Shown here: in pieces, positions 51,532 to 63,285 of the stretch
Numbering within the stretch: position 1 is the stretch's first letter
Layout: each line of letters opens with the position of its first letter
DNA from: Pseudorhizobium tarimense
Lineage (GTDB): Bacteria; Pseudomonadota; Alphaproteobacteria; Rhizobiales; Rhizobiaceae
DNA length: 64,000 nucleotides
Direction: 5' to 3'
Assembly (NCBI RefSeq): GCF_022968135.1
Contig: NZ_JALJRA010000005.1
Coordinates: 186,001 to 250,000, forward strand
Made by a program: the position numbers and the translations under genes
Notes under the pieces: model-generated
Seen by the model: the letters and a program-made list of their open reading frames with translations, nothing else
The model's database searches: none
What the model was told of the DNA's origin: nothing

Positions 51532-52014
51532 TCAGGCCCGGTGGTAGGGATGACCCGACAGGATCGTCACTGCTCGGTATAGCTGTTCCGCAATCAGGAT
51601 CCTGACCAGCTGGTGCGGCCAGGTCATGTTGCCGAGATTCAGAACGGCGGACGCTTTCGACTGCAGAGCAGGATCAAGGCCGTCAGCTCCGCCGATGGCG
51701 ATCATCAGGTCGCGCTTCCCAGAATCACGGAACCTGCTGATGGTTTCGGCAAAGGCCTCGCTGTCGAGCGATTTTCCCCGTTCGTCGAGTAGCACGAGCA
51801 AAGCGCCTTCAGGCAGTGCCTTCTCCAAGGCTGCAGCCTCTTCGCGTTTACGCGTATCGGCATTGGAGGCTTTGCTTTCCGTGACTTCCGTCAGACGGAC
51901 GAATTCAAGCCCTACTGCCGGGCCGGTCTTCTCAAACCGCTCCAGATAACGTGAGGCAAGTTCCTTCTCCGGTCCGGCCTTAAGCCGTCCCACAGCAAAG
52001 AGGCTAATCCGCAT
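51532..52014 (-). CDS. rlmH: 23S rRNA (pseudouridine1915-N3)-methyltransferase RlmH
   Basis: 160 residues, the usual length. SPOUT motifs: LLVLLDERGKSLDSEAFAET, IAIGGADGLD (SAM knot) and the C-terminal TWPHQLVRILIAEQLYRAVT ending HPYHRA. It methylates pseudouridine 1915 in mature 70S ribosomes. Start MRISLFAVGRLKAGPEKEL at 52014 is by homology. It lies between rsfS and envC. Confidence 0.96.
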   Translation of the reverse strand: MRISLFAVGRLKAGPEKELASRYLERFEKTGPAVGLEFVRLTEVTESKASNADTRKREEAAALEKALPEGALLVLLDERGKSLDSEAFAETISRFRDSGKRDLMIAIGGADGLDPALQSKASAVLNLGNMTWPHQLVRILIAEQLYRAVTILSGHPYHRA

Positions 52015-52113
52015 GTGGCGCGCCGCTCTCCGACCAATAACAAAGGTGCCGCTCGTTTTTCCACCGAGCTGCTCTACCCGTCTCAATCGCAGCCGGACCC
52101 GGCCCGCCGCAGA

Positions 52114-52545
52114 TTAATGAAGTGTCTCGTCTTCGAGCTCCGGAGCCGCCCACATCTTCTCGATGTTGTAGAACTCCCGCACCTCAGGCCGGAACACATG
52201 GATGATGATGTCACCAGTGTCAATCAACACCCAGTCCCCTGTCTCAAGGCCCTCGACCCGAGCGGTGCCCAAGCCTTCGTCCTTCAGGTCCGAGATCAGA
52301 TGATCGGAAATTGCGGTGACATGCCTGTTCGATCGCCCGGACACTACGACCATGTAGTCTCCCAGGGCAGACTTCCCGGCAATATCGATGGTGACGATGT
52401 CTTCTGCTTTGGAGTCCTCAAGGCTTGCGAGGACCAGTTCGAGAGCTCGGGCAGCGGCATCGGCGCCACGTTCCATGCTCTTCGGGAGGATGACTGGCAT
52501 CTTTCCCTTGGTGTGTACTGTCGTCAGGGTTCGTCCTTTCTTCAA
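52114..52545 (-). CDS. rsfS: Ribosome silencing factor RsfS
   Basis: Up to 143 residues of the RsfS/Iojap family: LASLEDSKAEDIVTIDIAGK, DYMVVVSGRSNRHVTAISDH, VEGLETGDWVLIDTGDIIIH and FRPEVREFYNIEKMW. It blocks subunit joining by binding L14. The start is unsure. TTG 52545 has no ribosome site; a CTG at 52527 follows AAAGGA at 6 nt; ATG 52500 has AAGGG close by. The conserved part begins about residue 24. Confidence 0.92.
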   Translation of the reverse strand: MKKGRTLTTVHTKGKMPVILPKSMERGADAAARALELVLASLEDSKAEDIVTIDIAGKSALGDYMVVVSGRSNRHVTAISDHLISDLKDEGLGTARVEGLETGDWVLIDTGDIIIHVFRPEVREFYNIEKMWAAPELEDETLH

Positions 52546-52644
52546 GTAACAGCTACAGCACTGCCAGCGAATCCGAATTCCTTCGGTCGCTAATGAAAGG
52601 TGGCATCGAAGCGTTGATCTTTCAAGACGCAGGAAAAAACGTGA

Positions 52645-53283
52645 TCAGCAATCGGGAAGTGATCCAGGGCGAGCCTGTCGCAGGCTCGTGGAGCTGAGCG
52701 CTGAGCGGGGGCCGTGGACAAAGGTCCAAGCGGGCGCGGGTTTCCGCCATAGGATCCCTGCGTCGTCTTCATCCACCCGGGCCCATTCGAAGCTCCGGGT
52801 CATCTTTGAGGACAGGAAGGAAAGGGTGGAGCCGGGGCGGTCGATCACCGCAATGGGAAACGTGCTGACGATGGAGCGCCACCGCTGCCACCGATGGAAG
52901 GTCCTGAGGCCATCGGCCCCCATGATCCAGATGAAATGAACCCCCGGGTTGCGGCTCTTCACATGCGCCAGGGTCAAGGCAGTGTAAGGGCTCCCCAATG
53001 TCTTCTCGAATGCTGTGACTTTGATGCGTGGATTGCGTGCGAGTTGTTCGCTCATCGCAATGCGACTGGATAAGGGTGCCAGGTCCATCGGGTTCTTCAG
53101 CGGGTTACCTGGCGTCACCATCCACCAGAGCTGGTCAAGCCCAAGGCGGCGCAAGGCAATTTCCGCCACCAGCAGATGCCCCTCATGCGGTGGGTTGAAT
53201 GACCCTCCGAAGAGACCGACGATCATGCGCCGCTCCACCCGAGGCATGGCGAGATATCTTCGGTTTTCCGGATCCTGCGTCAC
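52645..53283 (-). CDS. nadD: Nicotinate-nucleotide adenylyltransferase
   Basis: 212 residues. GLFGGSFNPPHEGHLLVAEI is the nucleotidyl-transferase (H-x-G-H) motif, WWMVTPGNPLK and FIWIMGADGLRTFHRWQRW are NadD blocks, and the C-terminus has SSTSLRQ (I/S-S-T-x-x-R). It forms deamido-NAD for NadE. It lies 7 bp after proA in the rhizobial proB-proA-nadD order. Confidence 0.95.
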   Translation of the reverse strand: MTQDPENRRYLAMPRVERRMIVGLFGGSFNPPHEGHLLVAEIALRRLGLDQLWWMVTPGNPLKNPMDLAPLSSRIAMSEQLARNPRIKVTAFEKTLGSPYTALTLAHVKSRNPGVHFIWIMGADGLRTFHRWQRWRSIVSTFPIAVIDRPGSTLSFLSSKMTRSFEWARVDEDDAGILWRKPAPAWTFVHGPRSALSSTSLRQARPGSLPDC

Positions 53284-53289
53284 CGTTTC

Positions 53290-54568
53290 CTACGGCCTGA
53301 CTTGGCCGGTGCCATGCACGCGGTACTTGAAGGACGTCAGTTGCTCAGCGCTAACCGGGCCACGGGCATGCATCTTGCCGGTCGCAATGCCGATCTCGCC
53401 GCCCATCCCGAACTCCCCTCCGTCTGCGAACTGGGTCGAAGCGTTGTGCAGCAAGATGGCAGAGTCGATCTCGTTGAAGAAACGCTGAACCACCAGCGGA
53501 TCTTCGGCCACGATGGCTTCCGTGTGATTGGAGGAGTAGGTGTTGATGTGAGCGATCGCGCCGGAAATGCCATCGACGATGCCGACGGAAATGGTCGCAT
53601 CGAGATATTCCGTCCGCCAGTCTTCCTCTGTGGCGGGCTTAAAGCCCGGAAAGACTTTCAGAACCGCCGCAGAGGCGCGGATCTCGCATCCGACTTCGGT
53701 CAATGCTTCTAAAATCGGCATAAGGTGAGTTCCGATCGCTGCACTGTCGACCAGCAGCGTTTCTGCTGCCCCGCAGATCCCGGTCCGCCGCATCTTTGCG
53801 TTGACGACGATGCGCTTCGCCATCTCGATATCTGCCGATGCATCGACGTAGATGTGGCAAAGCCCCTCGAGGTGCGCGAAGACCGGCACCCGTGCCTCGC
53901 TTTGCACCCGCGCGACCAGGCTCTTTCCGCCGCGGGGCACGATCACGTCGATGGCGCCGTTCAAGCCGGTCAGCATGGCACCTACCGCCGCACGGTCCGT
54001 GGTCGGAACAATCTGGATCGCATGCTGGGGAAGGCCCGCCGCCTTCAATCCTGCGAAGAGGCACTGATGGATGGCGTGCGAAGAATGTCGCGAGTCTGAT
54101 CCGCCGCGCAGGATTACGGCGTTCCCGGCCTTCAGGCACAGTGCACCAGCATCGGCGGTCACGTTCGGGCGGCTCTCGTAGATGACACCGATGACGCCAA
54201 GTGGTGTCCGCACCCGCTCGATTTTCAACCCATTGGGCCGATCCCATGCGGCGATAACGCCGCCGACCGGATCAGGAAGCCCGGCAATTTCCCGCAGCGC
54301 CTGCGCCATTCCGTCAATCGATTTCTCGGTCAGCGTAAGCCGGTCGATGAAGGAGGGCTGGAGTCCTTTCCCTTCAACCTGCTTCAGGTCCTCGGCGTTG
54401 GCGGCGAGAATGTCACCTTTGGAGGCGACAAGAGCATCGGCCATGGCGTGCAGCGCTGCGTTCTTCGTTTCGGTCGACGCGGTCGCGAGAACACGCGCAG
54501 CCAGCTTCGCCTGACGGCCGAGGCCGTCCATCAAACCTTCGACATCCTCTGTGCTGGTGGTCACCAGA

Positions 54569-54576
<8 letters not shown>
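53290..54576 (-). CDS. proA: Gamma-glutamyl phosphate reductase
   Basis: 428 residues of the aldehyde-dehydrogenase fold: [55 protein letters not shown] and the catalytic Cys in [19 protein letters not shown]. Reduces glutamyl-5-phosphate in proline synthesis. ATG 54576 overlaps the proB end by 8 bp, with GGAAGAGGAAG as ribosome site. Confidence 0.97.
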
Positions 54577-56832
<2,256 letters not shown>

Positions 56833-56956
56833 TTAGCGGACGCGCATTGCTGAAAACACGTCGTCCTCGTTCGATATAGGCGGTGCAGTCGCAGGTCAAA
56901 GATAATCATATGGTGCACTGGCCGGTGGTCGAGAGTCGTCCCACAACTTCATATGG

Positions 56957-56982
56957 AGTGCCGGCGGATCTCCGCCGGCACT
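56957..56982 (-). terminator. 11-bp hairpin after the first GNAT gene
   Basis: AGTGCCGGCGG, loop ATCT, exact complement. It lies directly after the stop of the GNAT gene at 56990 and before obgE. No T run follows, so it may attenuate rather than fully stop transcription. Confidence 0.6.
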
Positions 56983-56989
56983 CGCCAAA

Positions 56990-57568
56990 CTAAGGTCGAC
57001 GAAAATCTGCTGACGTTAGTCTGGTCTCGATATGCGTCACCATCGCGTTGCGAGACAGGTTGAACAGCTCGCCGCATCCGATGATCCGGAAGCCGAGCTT
57101 CTGCTGGATCGTCAGCGATGCCGGATTATCCGCAAAAACGCCTGAGTGGATCTCGACGTCCGGCATACGGCGCAATGCGCGGTCCAGGATCGCTGCTACG
57201 GCTTCCGTCATTAAGCCCTTTCCCCAATAGAACCGGTTCAACCAGTAGCCAAGGTGCCAGTGCGGCCCGCGCAGCTCCAGACCGACGACTCCGATGTGAA
57301 CGTCATCGCCGGTCGTGATTGCGAGGTTCCAGCCCGGCAACGTCCCGGAAAGCTGCATCTGCAGCCAGTCCAGGCCGTCCTGTCGATCATAGGGTTGTGG
57401 TATCCGCGCAAGCATCCTCGCCACCGCAAAGTCCGAAAGGGACTGGGCAATTGCGTCCGCATCCGTCAGCCGGTGTGGGCGCAGTACCACTCGAGCGGTC
57501 GAAATAACCGGGCAGGAGCGCAAAGACCGCATAGTAGTACGTTCGTCCTGGAGGATTGCCTCAGTCAT
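56990..57568 (-). CDS. GNAT-family N-acetyltransferase (RimJ/RimL type)
   Basis: 192 residues starting MTEAILQDERTTMRSLRSCP. Acetyl-CoA-site motifs: HLGYWLNRFYWGKGLMTEAV and HSGVFADNPASLTIQQKLGF. It overlaps the preceding GNAT gene by 4 bp (ATGA), giving a tandem pair of relatives. Substrate could be a protein N-terminus or small molecule; not assignable. Confidence 0.9.
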   Translation of the reverse strand: MTEAILQDERTTMRSLRSCPVISTARVVLRPHRLTDADAIAQSLSDFAVARMLARIPQPYDRQDGLDWLQMQLSGTLPGWNLAITTGDDVHIGVVGLELRGPHWHLGYWLNRFYWGKGLMTEAVAAILDRALRRMPDVEIHSGVFADNPASLTIQQKLGFRIIGCGELFNLSRNAMVTHIETRLTSADFRRP

Positions 57569-58197
57569 CGCAGTTCTCCCCAACTGCGCAGCGACATCCA
57601 GGTCTTCCGGTCCAGCCGGAACCATTCCACTGGAACCATGCCGCCCATGGCGAGCGATCCGAACATGCCGGAGCCCTGGAATTGGAAGCCGCACTTTTGG
57701 ATCACGCGCCGCGATGCGACGTTCGTCACCCGGCAACGGGCGTCGATGTGGTCGATGTCGCGCGTCCGGAACGCCATGTCGATCAGGACATGCGCGGCTT
57801 CGGTTGCAAATCCCTGGTTCCAGTAGGGTTCGCCCAGCCAGTAGCCGATCTCGACCACCCGGCTGTCCTCCTGAGGCTCTAGGCCGCAGCAGCCAAGGAA
57901 TGCACCGTTGTCGCCTCGGGTAATGGCGTAGACGCACTTGCCAATATCGCCCGTATTCGCGCGTCGTACGAAATCGGCGGCGTCTTTCGCAGTATAAGGA
58001 TGCGGCATACGCGACACCATAGTGGCGATGTTCGCGTTATTGGCGAGATGGGCAAGAGCGTCGGTGTCTTCTTCGTGCGGAGCGCGCAGAACCAGTCTCT
58101 GCGACAGTAAGACAGGGCAATCGCTTCTTGACCGCTCGGGCCTCAGCCGTTCCTCGGGCGGCCGCGATTGGCTCGCCCTTATCAATTCGCCTTGCAT
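57565..58197 (-). CDS. GNAT-family N-acetyltransferase (RimJ/RimL type)
   Basis: 210 residues: VLLSQRLVLRAPHEEDTDAL start pattern, EIGYWLGEPYWNQGFATEAA (acetyl-CoA P-loop) and RCRVTNVASRRVIQKCGFQF. Shares the domain layout of the next gene, so the two probably arose by duplication. Located between rpmA and obgE, the order common in rhizobia. Confidence 0.9.
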   Translation of the reverse strand: MQGELIRASQSRPPEERLRPERSRSDCPVLLSQRLVLRAPHEEDTDALAHLANNANIATMVSRMPHPYTAKDAADFVRRANTGDIGKCVYAITRGDNGAFLGCCGLEPQEDSRVVEIGYWLGEPYWNQGFATEAAHVLIDMAFRTRDIDHIDARCRVTNVASRRVIQKCGFQFQGSGMFGSLAMGGMVPVEWFRLDRKTWMSLRSWGELR

Positions 58198-58225
58198 GGT
58201 TCAGTCCTCCTTGTGGAACAAAAGA

Positions 58226-58261
58226 AAAAGGGAAGGTGGGTGGCGCCCCATCTTCCCTTTT
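58226..58261. terminator. 15-bp terminator hairpin downstream of rpmA
   Basis: AAAAGGGAAGGTGGG (58226-58240), loop TGGCGC, and complementary right arm to 58261 with one G-T pair. On the minus strand the stem ends in TTTTTCTTTT, a proper terminator for rplU-rpmA. The A-rich left arm makes it work on both strands. Confidence 0.85.
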
Positions 58262-58328
58262 CTTTGGACTGAACCTGGTGGTGCCAGCCGGGTCGATGAG
58301 ACGCCGGCTGTTTTTGAGCGCTACCGGC

Positions 58329-58598
58329 TTATTCCGCTGCTTCCGCTTTCGGCATGACGGACACGAATACGCGACCGTTGGCCTTTGTACGGTAGTTCAC
58401 ATTGCCGGCGGTAAGCGCAAAAATGGTGTGGTCCTTGCCGAGGCCGACATTGGCGCCCGGATGCCACTGCGTACCGCGCTGGCGCACGATAATGTTGCCC
58501 GGAATGACGGCTTCGCCGCCGAACTTCTTCACGCCAAGGCGCTTGGATTCAGAATCGCGACCGTTACGCGACGAACCGCCAGCTTTTTTGTGTGCCAT
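58329..58598 (-). CDS. rpmA: 50S ribosomal protein L27
   Basis: 89 residues starting [20 protein letters not shown], the L27 signature start, with [20 protein letters not shown] and [11 protein letters not shown]. Co-transcribed with rplU 36 bp upstream. Confidence 0.98.
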   Translation of the reverse strand: MAHKKAGGSSRNGRDSESKRLGVKKFGGEAVIPGNIIVRQRGTQWHPGANVGLGKDHTIFALTAGNVNYRTKANGRVFVSVMPKAEAAE

Positions 58599-58634
58599 TG
58601 GTGTTCTCCTTAAACCTTAGAAACCCTGATCGAC

Positions 58635-58946
58635 TTAAGCGGTGATGTCCGTGATGCGGACAACCGTGTGGTGCTGGCGATGTCCGCGAATCCGCTTGGA
58701 ATTCTGACGGCGACGCTTCTTGAAGGAGATGACCTTCTTGCCACGGTTGTGTTCGACCACTTCAGCCTTGACCGTCGCGCCCGAAACAAACGGGGCGCCG
58801 AACTTGGCATCTGCACCTTCACCGATAACCAGGATCTCGTTGAATTCGATCGTAGAACCGGCCTCTGCGTCGAGCTTCTCGATGGTAACCACATCGTTGG
58901 CCGCAACGCGGTACTGCTTACCGCCGGTCTTGATGACTGCGAACAT
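58635..58946 (-). CDS. rplU: 50S ribosomal protein L21
   Basis: 103 residues: MFAVIKTGGKQYRVAANDVV, FNEILVIGEGADAKFGAPFV and the basic KVISFKKRRRQNSKRIRGHR with QHHTVVRIT. Normal length. A promoter candidate and a leader of about 160 bp precede it. Confidence 0.98.
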   Translation of the reverse strand: MFAVIKTGGKQYRVAANDVVTIEKLDAEAGSTIEFNEILVIGEGADAKFGAPFVSGATVKAEVVEHNRGKKVISFKKRRRQNSKRIRGHRQHHTVVRITDITA

Positions 58947-59112
58947 TTTTTATCCTTTCATGTTCGTTCCGGCTCTACCCGAGAGTGGCCGTCTTTTTGT
59001 CAGTCGTTGAGCGGATCGGTCGTTGGACCAACACCCGCCGGTGGGCTTGCCGGATACAGTTACCCATGCAAGAAGAACAGGCATGGATCTTCTCCACGCC
59101 TAATCTCAGGCG

Positions 59113-59141
59113 CAGATACGCGAGCAGTCAAAGACTGTCAA
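59113..59141 (-). promoter_or_regulatory. Sigma-70-type promoter for rplU-rpmA
   Basis: Minus strand TTGACA (59141-59136), 17-base spacer, TATCTG (59118-59113). Perfect -35 and optimal spacing, four of six -10 matches. The rest of the 58947-59259 gap is a roughly 160-base leader containing a CATGC..GCATG inverted repeat near 59066-59085. Confidence 0.6.
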
Positions 59142-59259
59142 GGCAATAGTACTTCAAGAACGAGGAAACCCACCGGCAGCTTTAGGTGGATGTGGCTTCC
59201 GTCTCACTGAACGTAGTCTGCAATGCCAAAGCTTAAGATTAGGGCGCCAGCTGAACTCG

Positions 59260-60573
59260 CTAGTTTCTTGCGATTGCGTGGAAGAAGCTGCCGCTGACAT
59301 GACCGCGGCGGCCACCTGAGGGGCCGATTGGCTTACCAGCGCCATCCGTAATGATTGCCAAAGGCTCGTCGCACCCTGCGGCGACCACGCGGGCATAGTG
59401 GAATTCATGGCCACGAATGATGTCACCCGCCGTACCGATCGCGCTGTCGGCTTGCAAGGTGGCTTGTCTATAGCCGAGGTTCATCTTGCGTTCGGCAAAG
59501 CTCGTCCGATGGGAAAGGAGCGAGGTCATCCGATGCGTCATGCCTTCGGCATCCTCCAGCGTTTCCCCCAGCACCATGTAGCCACCGCATTCGCCATGGA
59601 TCGGGCGGCGTTCGGCAAATCGGGCAAGGCTGTTTCTGAAATTATCTGCTGCGGCAAGGCGACCGGCATGCAGTTCAGGATACCCGCCGGGAAGCCAGCA
59701 GACGTCGCAATGTTCTGGGGGCGTTTGATCGGCGAGAGGCGAGAAGGGCACCAGCTCCGCACCTTGCGCCCGCCAATGCGCGGCAACGTGCGGATAGAGA
59801 AAGGTGAAAGCCTCATCTTGGGCAAGAGCGATTCTCTGACCCGGCGGCGCAAGAGCTCGCTCTGAAGAACCGGCCGGCGGCTGGAAGCGGACGGCCGCCG
59901 CGAACACGGCGTCCAGATCAATGGAGGCTTCCATGACGTCGGCCAGGCGATTGATGTGTGCGTCCATGGCAGGGTGTTCGCTCGCCTGCACAAGCCCCAG
60001 ATGCCGCTCCGGCAGCGCGAGAGTTGGATCGCGAAGAACGGAGCCCAATACGTTCAAGCCAATGCTGCCGATCGCGTCGGAGCAGAGCGTGCGATGCCGT
60101 TCGCTACCGACGCGATTGAGTATACATCCGGCCATCCGGACCTGCGGATCATAGCCGGCAAAGCCATGAGCAATCGCGGCGGCTGTCTGCGATTGCCCGG
60201 ACACGTCGAGCACCAGCAAGACCGGAATGCCGAACATGCGGGCAAGGTCGGACGCTGCTCCTGATCGATTTGGATCGCTCCGTATGCCGTCGAAAAGGCC
60301 CATGGCGCTTTCGATGATCAGGAGCTCCGTCTCCGAGGCCTGCCCGTGTGCGAGGTGGCACAGAAGCGAGGGATGCATTGCCCAGCTATCGAGATTGATA
60401 CCCGGCAAACCAGTGGCGGCCTCGTGGAACCCTGGGTCGATATAGTCCGGGCCGGTCTTTGCCCCGCGCACCTTGACCCGGCGGCGGGCGAACGCCCGCA
60501 GGAGGCCGATGGTGACGCTGGTCTTGCCAGAACCTGACCGAGGCGCTCCGATGATGATCGCGCGCGGCGTCAT
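59260..60573 (-). CDS. cobB: Cobyrinate/hydrogenobyrinate a,c-diamide synthase
   Basis: 437 residues: ATP-binding start IIIGAPRSGSGKTSVTIGLL, VKVRGAKTGPDYIDPGFHEA, SAMGLFDGI, and a C-terminal GATase domain with FPLADQTPP-type region, WLPGGYPELHAGRLA and Cys in IHGECGGYMVLGE. Amidates the corrin ring with glutamine. ATGA overlap with cobA. Confidence 0.95.
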   Translation of the reverse strand: MTPRAIIIGAPRSGSGKTSVTIGLLRAFARRRVKVRGAKTGPDYIDPGFHEAATGLPGINLDSWAMHPSLLCHLAHGQASETELLIIESAMGLFDGIRSDPNRSGAASDLARMFGIPVLLVLDVSGQSQTAAAIAHGFAGYDPQVRMAGCILNRVGSERHRTLCSDAIGSIGLNVLGSVLRDPTLALPERHLGLVQASEHPAMDAHINRLADVMEASIDLDAVFAAAVRFQPPAGSSERALAPPGQRIALAQDEAFTFLYPHVAAHWRAQGAELVPFSPLADQTPPEHCDVCWLPGGYPELHAGRLAAADNFRNSLARFAERRPIHGECGGYMVLGETLEDAEGMTHRMTSLLSHRTSFAERKMNLGYRQATLQADSAIGTAGDIIRGHEFHYARVVAAGCDEPLAIITDGAGKPIGPSGGRRGHVSGSFFHAIARN

Positions 60574-61364
60574 GGTCTTCCTTCGCCGGTGAGATGGGCG
60601 CGCATCGATACGATCTCGCCAATGATGATCAGGGAGGGGGCCACGAATCCCTGCCTCTGCACCTCGGCCTCTACGGTCGCGAGAGTCGCCGTCAGGAGCC
60701 GTTCGTCGGGTGTGGTCGCCGCCATCACGACCGCAGTCGGGGTGTCTGGTGACATGCCGCCATCGATCAGGAGCCGACTGATTTCGCCGATCATCTTGAG
60801 GCCCATATAAACGACGATGGGTTCGCCCACTTTGGCAAGCGCCCGCCAGTCCAAGTCACCTTCCTCGCCTGCCGCATGACCTGTGGCCAGCGTGATCGAG
60901 CGACTGATGCCCCTCATGGTCGCCGGAATGCGTGCAGAGGCAAGCCCAGCGATGGCGGAGGTCATCCCGGGAAGGATGCGGAACGGGATGCCGGCGTTCA
61001 GGAGTGCCTCCGCCTCCTCGCCACCACGGCCGAAGATGAAGGGGTCGCCGCCCTTCAGGCGCAGCACCTTGCGGCCTAAACGGGCGAGATCGATCAGCGT
61101 GGCCGTGATGTTCTCCTGCGTCTCAGATGGTTTACCACCCCTCTTGCCGGCAAAGTGCAGCTGTGCGGCATCGGACGCGAACGAAAGAACCTCGGCCGAC
61201 ACGAGAGCATCGTAAACAATGCTGTCTGCCTTGGTCAGCGCATCCGCCACTTCTAGGGTGAGGTAGCGGGGGTGACCGGGCCCCGCGCCGGCGAGCCATA
61301 CATGACCCGGCTCAAAGCTGGGGCAGCTGGCGCAGGCCTTAGTAAGTGTTTCGTGCAAGCTCAT
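60570..61364 (-). CDS. cobA: Uroporphyrinogen-III C-methyltransferase
   Basis: 264 residues: VWLAGAGPGHPRYLTLEVAD, YDALVS, LRLKGGDPFIFGRGGEEAEA and GMTSAIAGLASARIP, standard SUMT blocks. Makes precorrin-2, the branch point to cobalamin. Divergent from the cbiD-type gene with about 50 bp between the two starts. Confidence 0.95.
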   Translation of the reverse strand: MSLHETLTKACASCPSFEPGHVWLAGAGPGHPRYLTLEVADALTKADSIVYDALVSAEVLSFASDAAQLHFAGKRGGKPSETQENITATLIDLARLGRKVLRLKGGDPFIFGRGGEEAEALLNAGIPFRILPGMTSAIAGLASARIPATMRGISRSITLATGHAAGEEGDLDWRALAKVGEPIVVYMGLKMIGEISRLLIDGGMSPDTPTAVVMAATTPDERLLTATLATVEAEVQRQGFVAPSLIIIGEIVSMRAHLTGEGRP

Positions 61365-61417
61365 GGATCGACCTTTTGCCGATGACTGCGGTCGACGGCG
61401 GGGATATAGACGGTTTC

Positions 61418-62527
61418 ATGGAAAGCGAAGGCAAGAACCTCCGGCGTGGCTGGACCACGGGAACCTGTGCGGCAGCGGCCAGCAAGGCGGCGTGTCAAGC
61501 CTTGCTCAGCGGCGCCTTCCCGGCCACGGTCGAGGTTAGCCTGCCTGGCGGCCAACGGCCAAGCTTCGTGCTGGCTCAGGAGGCGAAAGGCGATAACTTC
61601 GCGACCGCGGGTATCATCAAGGACGCGGGGGACGATCCGGATGTGACGCACGGGGCGCTGATCGTCAGCACGGTGCGGCGCGGGAGATCGCGTACCGGCA
61701 TCACCTTCCGCGCCGGCACTGGAGTGGGCATGATCACACGGCCGGGCTTGCCGTTGCCGCCGGGGGAGCCCGCCATCAATCCGGTGCCGAGAAAGATGAT
61801 TTCGGCCGCCATTGCTGAGGTTGCTGGGCCAGACGCCGACCTTGAGGTCGAGATCTCGGTTCCGAACGGGGAGCGACTGGCCGAGAAGACGCTCAATCCG
61901 CGGCTCGGCATCGTCGGCGGGATCTCGATCCTCGGCACGACGGGCATCGTTATCCCGTTTTCCTGCTCGGCCTGGATCCATTCGATCTGGCGCGGCATCG
62001 ATGTTGCGCGCGCCGCCGGCCTCACGCATATCGCCGGGTCGACAGGCAGTGCCTCCGAGCAGGCCGTTGCCGAGCATCACTCTCTGCCTGAGATCGCGTT
62101 GATCGACATGGGAGATTTCGTGGGAGGAATGCTGAAGTATCTCCGCGACAATCCCGTGCCGCAGATCACGATCGCCGGTGGAGTCGCTAAGATGACCAAG
62201 CTCGCGCAGGGTATGCTGGACGTTCACTCCAAGCGAGGGTTGGCGGACATGGAGGCGCTTGCGCAGATCGCTGCGGAATGCGGAGCCTCCGACGAGCTTG
62301 CGGAGCGTATCAGCGGTTCCAACACCGTCGCCGGTGCCTTCAACCTCGCCTCGGAAGCCGGGATAGAACTGGGCGATCGCGTCGCGTCTCGTGCGTGGAG
62401 TACTGCCGCGAAAGTGTTGAACAGCCCGGAGATGGCGCTCGAGATCCTGGTGTTCGACCGTGACGGCGGTCTCCGTGGATGCGCTCCCTTCACGCCGACC
62501 AGTCATTCGTCCGACCCAGCATCTTGA
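61418..62527 (+). CDS. cbiD: Cobalt-precorrin-5B (C1)-methyltransferase, CbiD type
   Basis: 369 residues with [20 protein letters not shown], the CbiD signature, [27 protein letters not shown] and [20 protein letters not shown]. In aerobic producers a CbiD homologue sits in the cob cluster alongside CobF-type functions. ATG 61418 begins the conserved part; ATG 61382 is possible. Its 3' end overlaps convergent cobM by 25 bp. Confidence 0.9.
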   Translation: MESEGKNLRRGWTTGTCAAAASKAACQALLSGAFPATVEVSLPGGQRPSFVLAQEAKGDNFATAGIIKDAGDDPDVTHGALIVSTVRRGRSRTGITFRAGTGVGMITRPGLPLPPGEPAINPVPRKMISAAIAEVAGPDADLEVEISVPNGERLAEKTLNPRLGIVGGISILGTTGIVIPFSCSAWIHSIWRGIDVARAAGLTHIAGSTGSASEQAVAEHHSLPEIALIDMGDFVGGMLKYLRDNPVPQITIAGGVAKMTKLAQGMLDVHSKRGLADMEALAQIAAECGASDELAERISGSNTVAGAFNLASEAGIELGDRVASRAWSTAAKVLNSPEMALEILVFDRDGGLRGCAPFTPTSHSSDPAS

Positions 62528-63285
62528 GGCCAACCGGGGCGGAAGCGCCGAACATAGTCGGCATTGTATAGCTGGCTTTCCACGAACTGGGAGGCGCCGA
62601 GGCTGCGGCCCACGAAGATCAGCGCCGTGCGCTCGACGGGCTCGGCTGCGAGTTTCTCTTCTATGTCCGCCAAAGTGCCGACGATTGTGCGCTCCTCCGG
62701 CCAGCTTGCCTTCACCACGATCGCTACGGGGCAGTCCGCGCCGTAAAACGGCGTGAGCTCCGAGACGACGCGATCCAGCGCATGGATCGCAAGGTGGATC
62801 GCGAGCGTTGAACCCGTCGCCGCAAAGCCAGCAAGGGTTTCCCCTTCAGGCATTTTCGATGCGCGTCCGGAGATGCGCGTCAGGACCAGGCTCTGCGCCA
62901 CTTCAGGAATGGTCAGTTCGCGTTTGAGAGCTGCGGCGGCCGCTGCGAACGATGGGACGCCCGGCGTCAGCGTATAGTCGATGCCATGCTTTTCCAACCG
63001 GCGGATCTGCTCGGCGACGGCGCTCCAGACGGAGAGGTCGCCGGAATGCAGACGGGCCACATCCTTGCCGTCGCGGTAAGCAGCCAGGTACTCGGCTTCA
63101 ATATCGTCGAGCGACAATGACCCAGTGTCGACTATGCGAGCGTTTTTCGGGCAGTAGTCGAGCAGCTCGCGTGGCATGATGGAGCCGGCGTAGAGGCAGA
63201 CGGGGGAGCGAGCGATGATATCTCTCCCGCGAACCGTGATGAGATCGGCTGCTCCGGGCCCCGCTCCAATGAAGTGGACGGTCAT
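62503..63285 (-). CDS. cobM: Precorrin-4 C11-methyltransferase
   Basis: 260 residues: [60 protein letters not shown] and [20 protein letters not shown], standard CobM/CbiF. Starts in the cobE stop (ATGA). Confidence 0.96.
   Translation of the reverse strand: MTVHFIGAGPGAADLITVRGRDIIARSPVCLYAGSIMPRELLDYCPKNARIVDTGSLSLDDIEAEYLAAYRDGKDVARLHSGDLSVWSAVAEQIRRLEKHGIDYTLTPGVPSFAAAAAALKRELTIPEVAQSLVLTRISGRASKMPEGETLAGFAATGSTLAIHLAIHALDRVVSELTPFYGADCPVAIVVKASWPEERTIVGTLADIEEKLAAEPVERTALIFVGRSLGASQFVESQLYNADYVRRFRPGWPQDAGSDE

Noticed and set aside
56990-57937. Long 315-codon version of the first GNAT gene
   Set aside because: The first 120 codons overlap the upstream GNAT gene in another frame and show no homology; ATG 57568 with the ATGA overlap is the natural start.
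58947-59259. tRNA or small RNA gene in the gap between rplU and cobB
   Set aside because: No cloverleaf, no CCA-type end and no terminator; better explained as rplU promoter and leader.
61361-62533. Minus-strand frame of 390 codons opposite cbiD
   Set aside because: Composition of an antisense shadow; CbiD motifs are on the plus strand.
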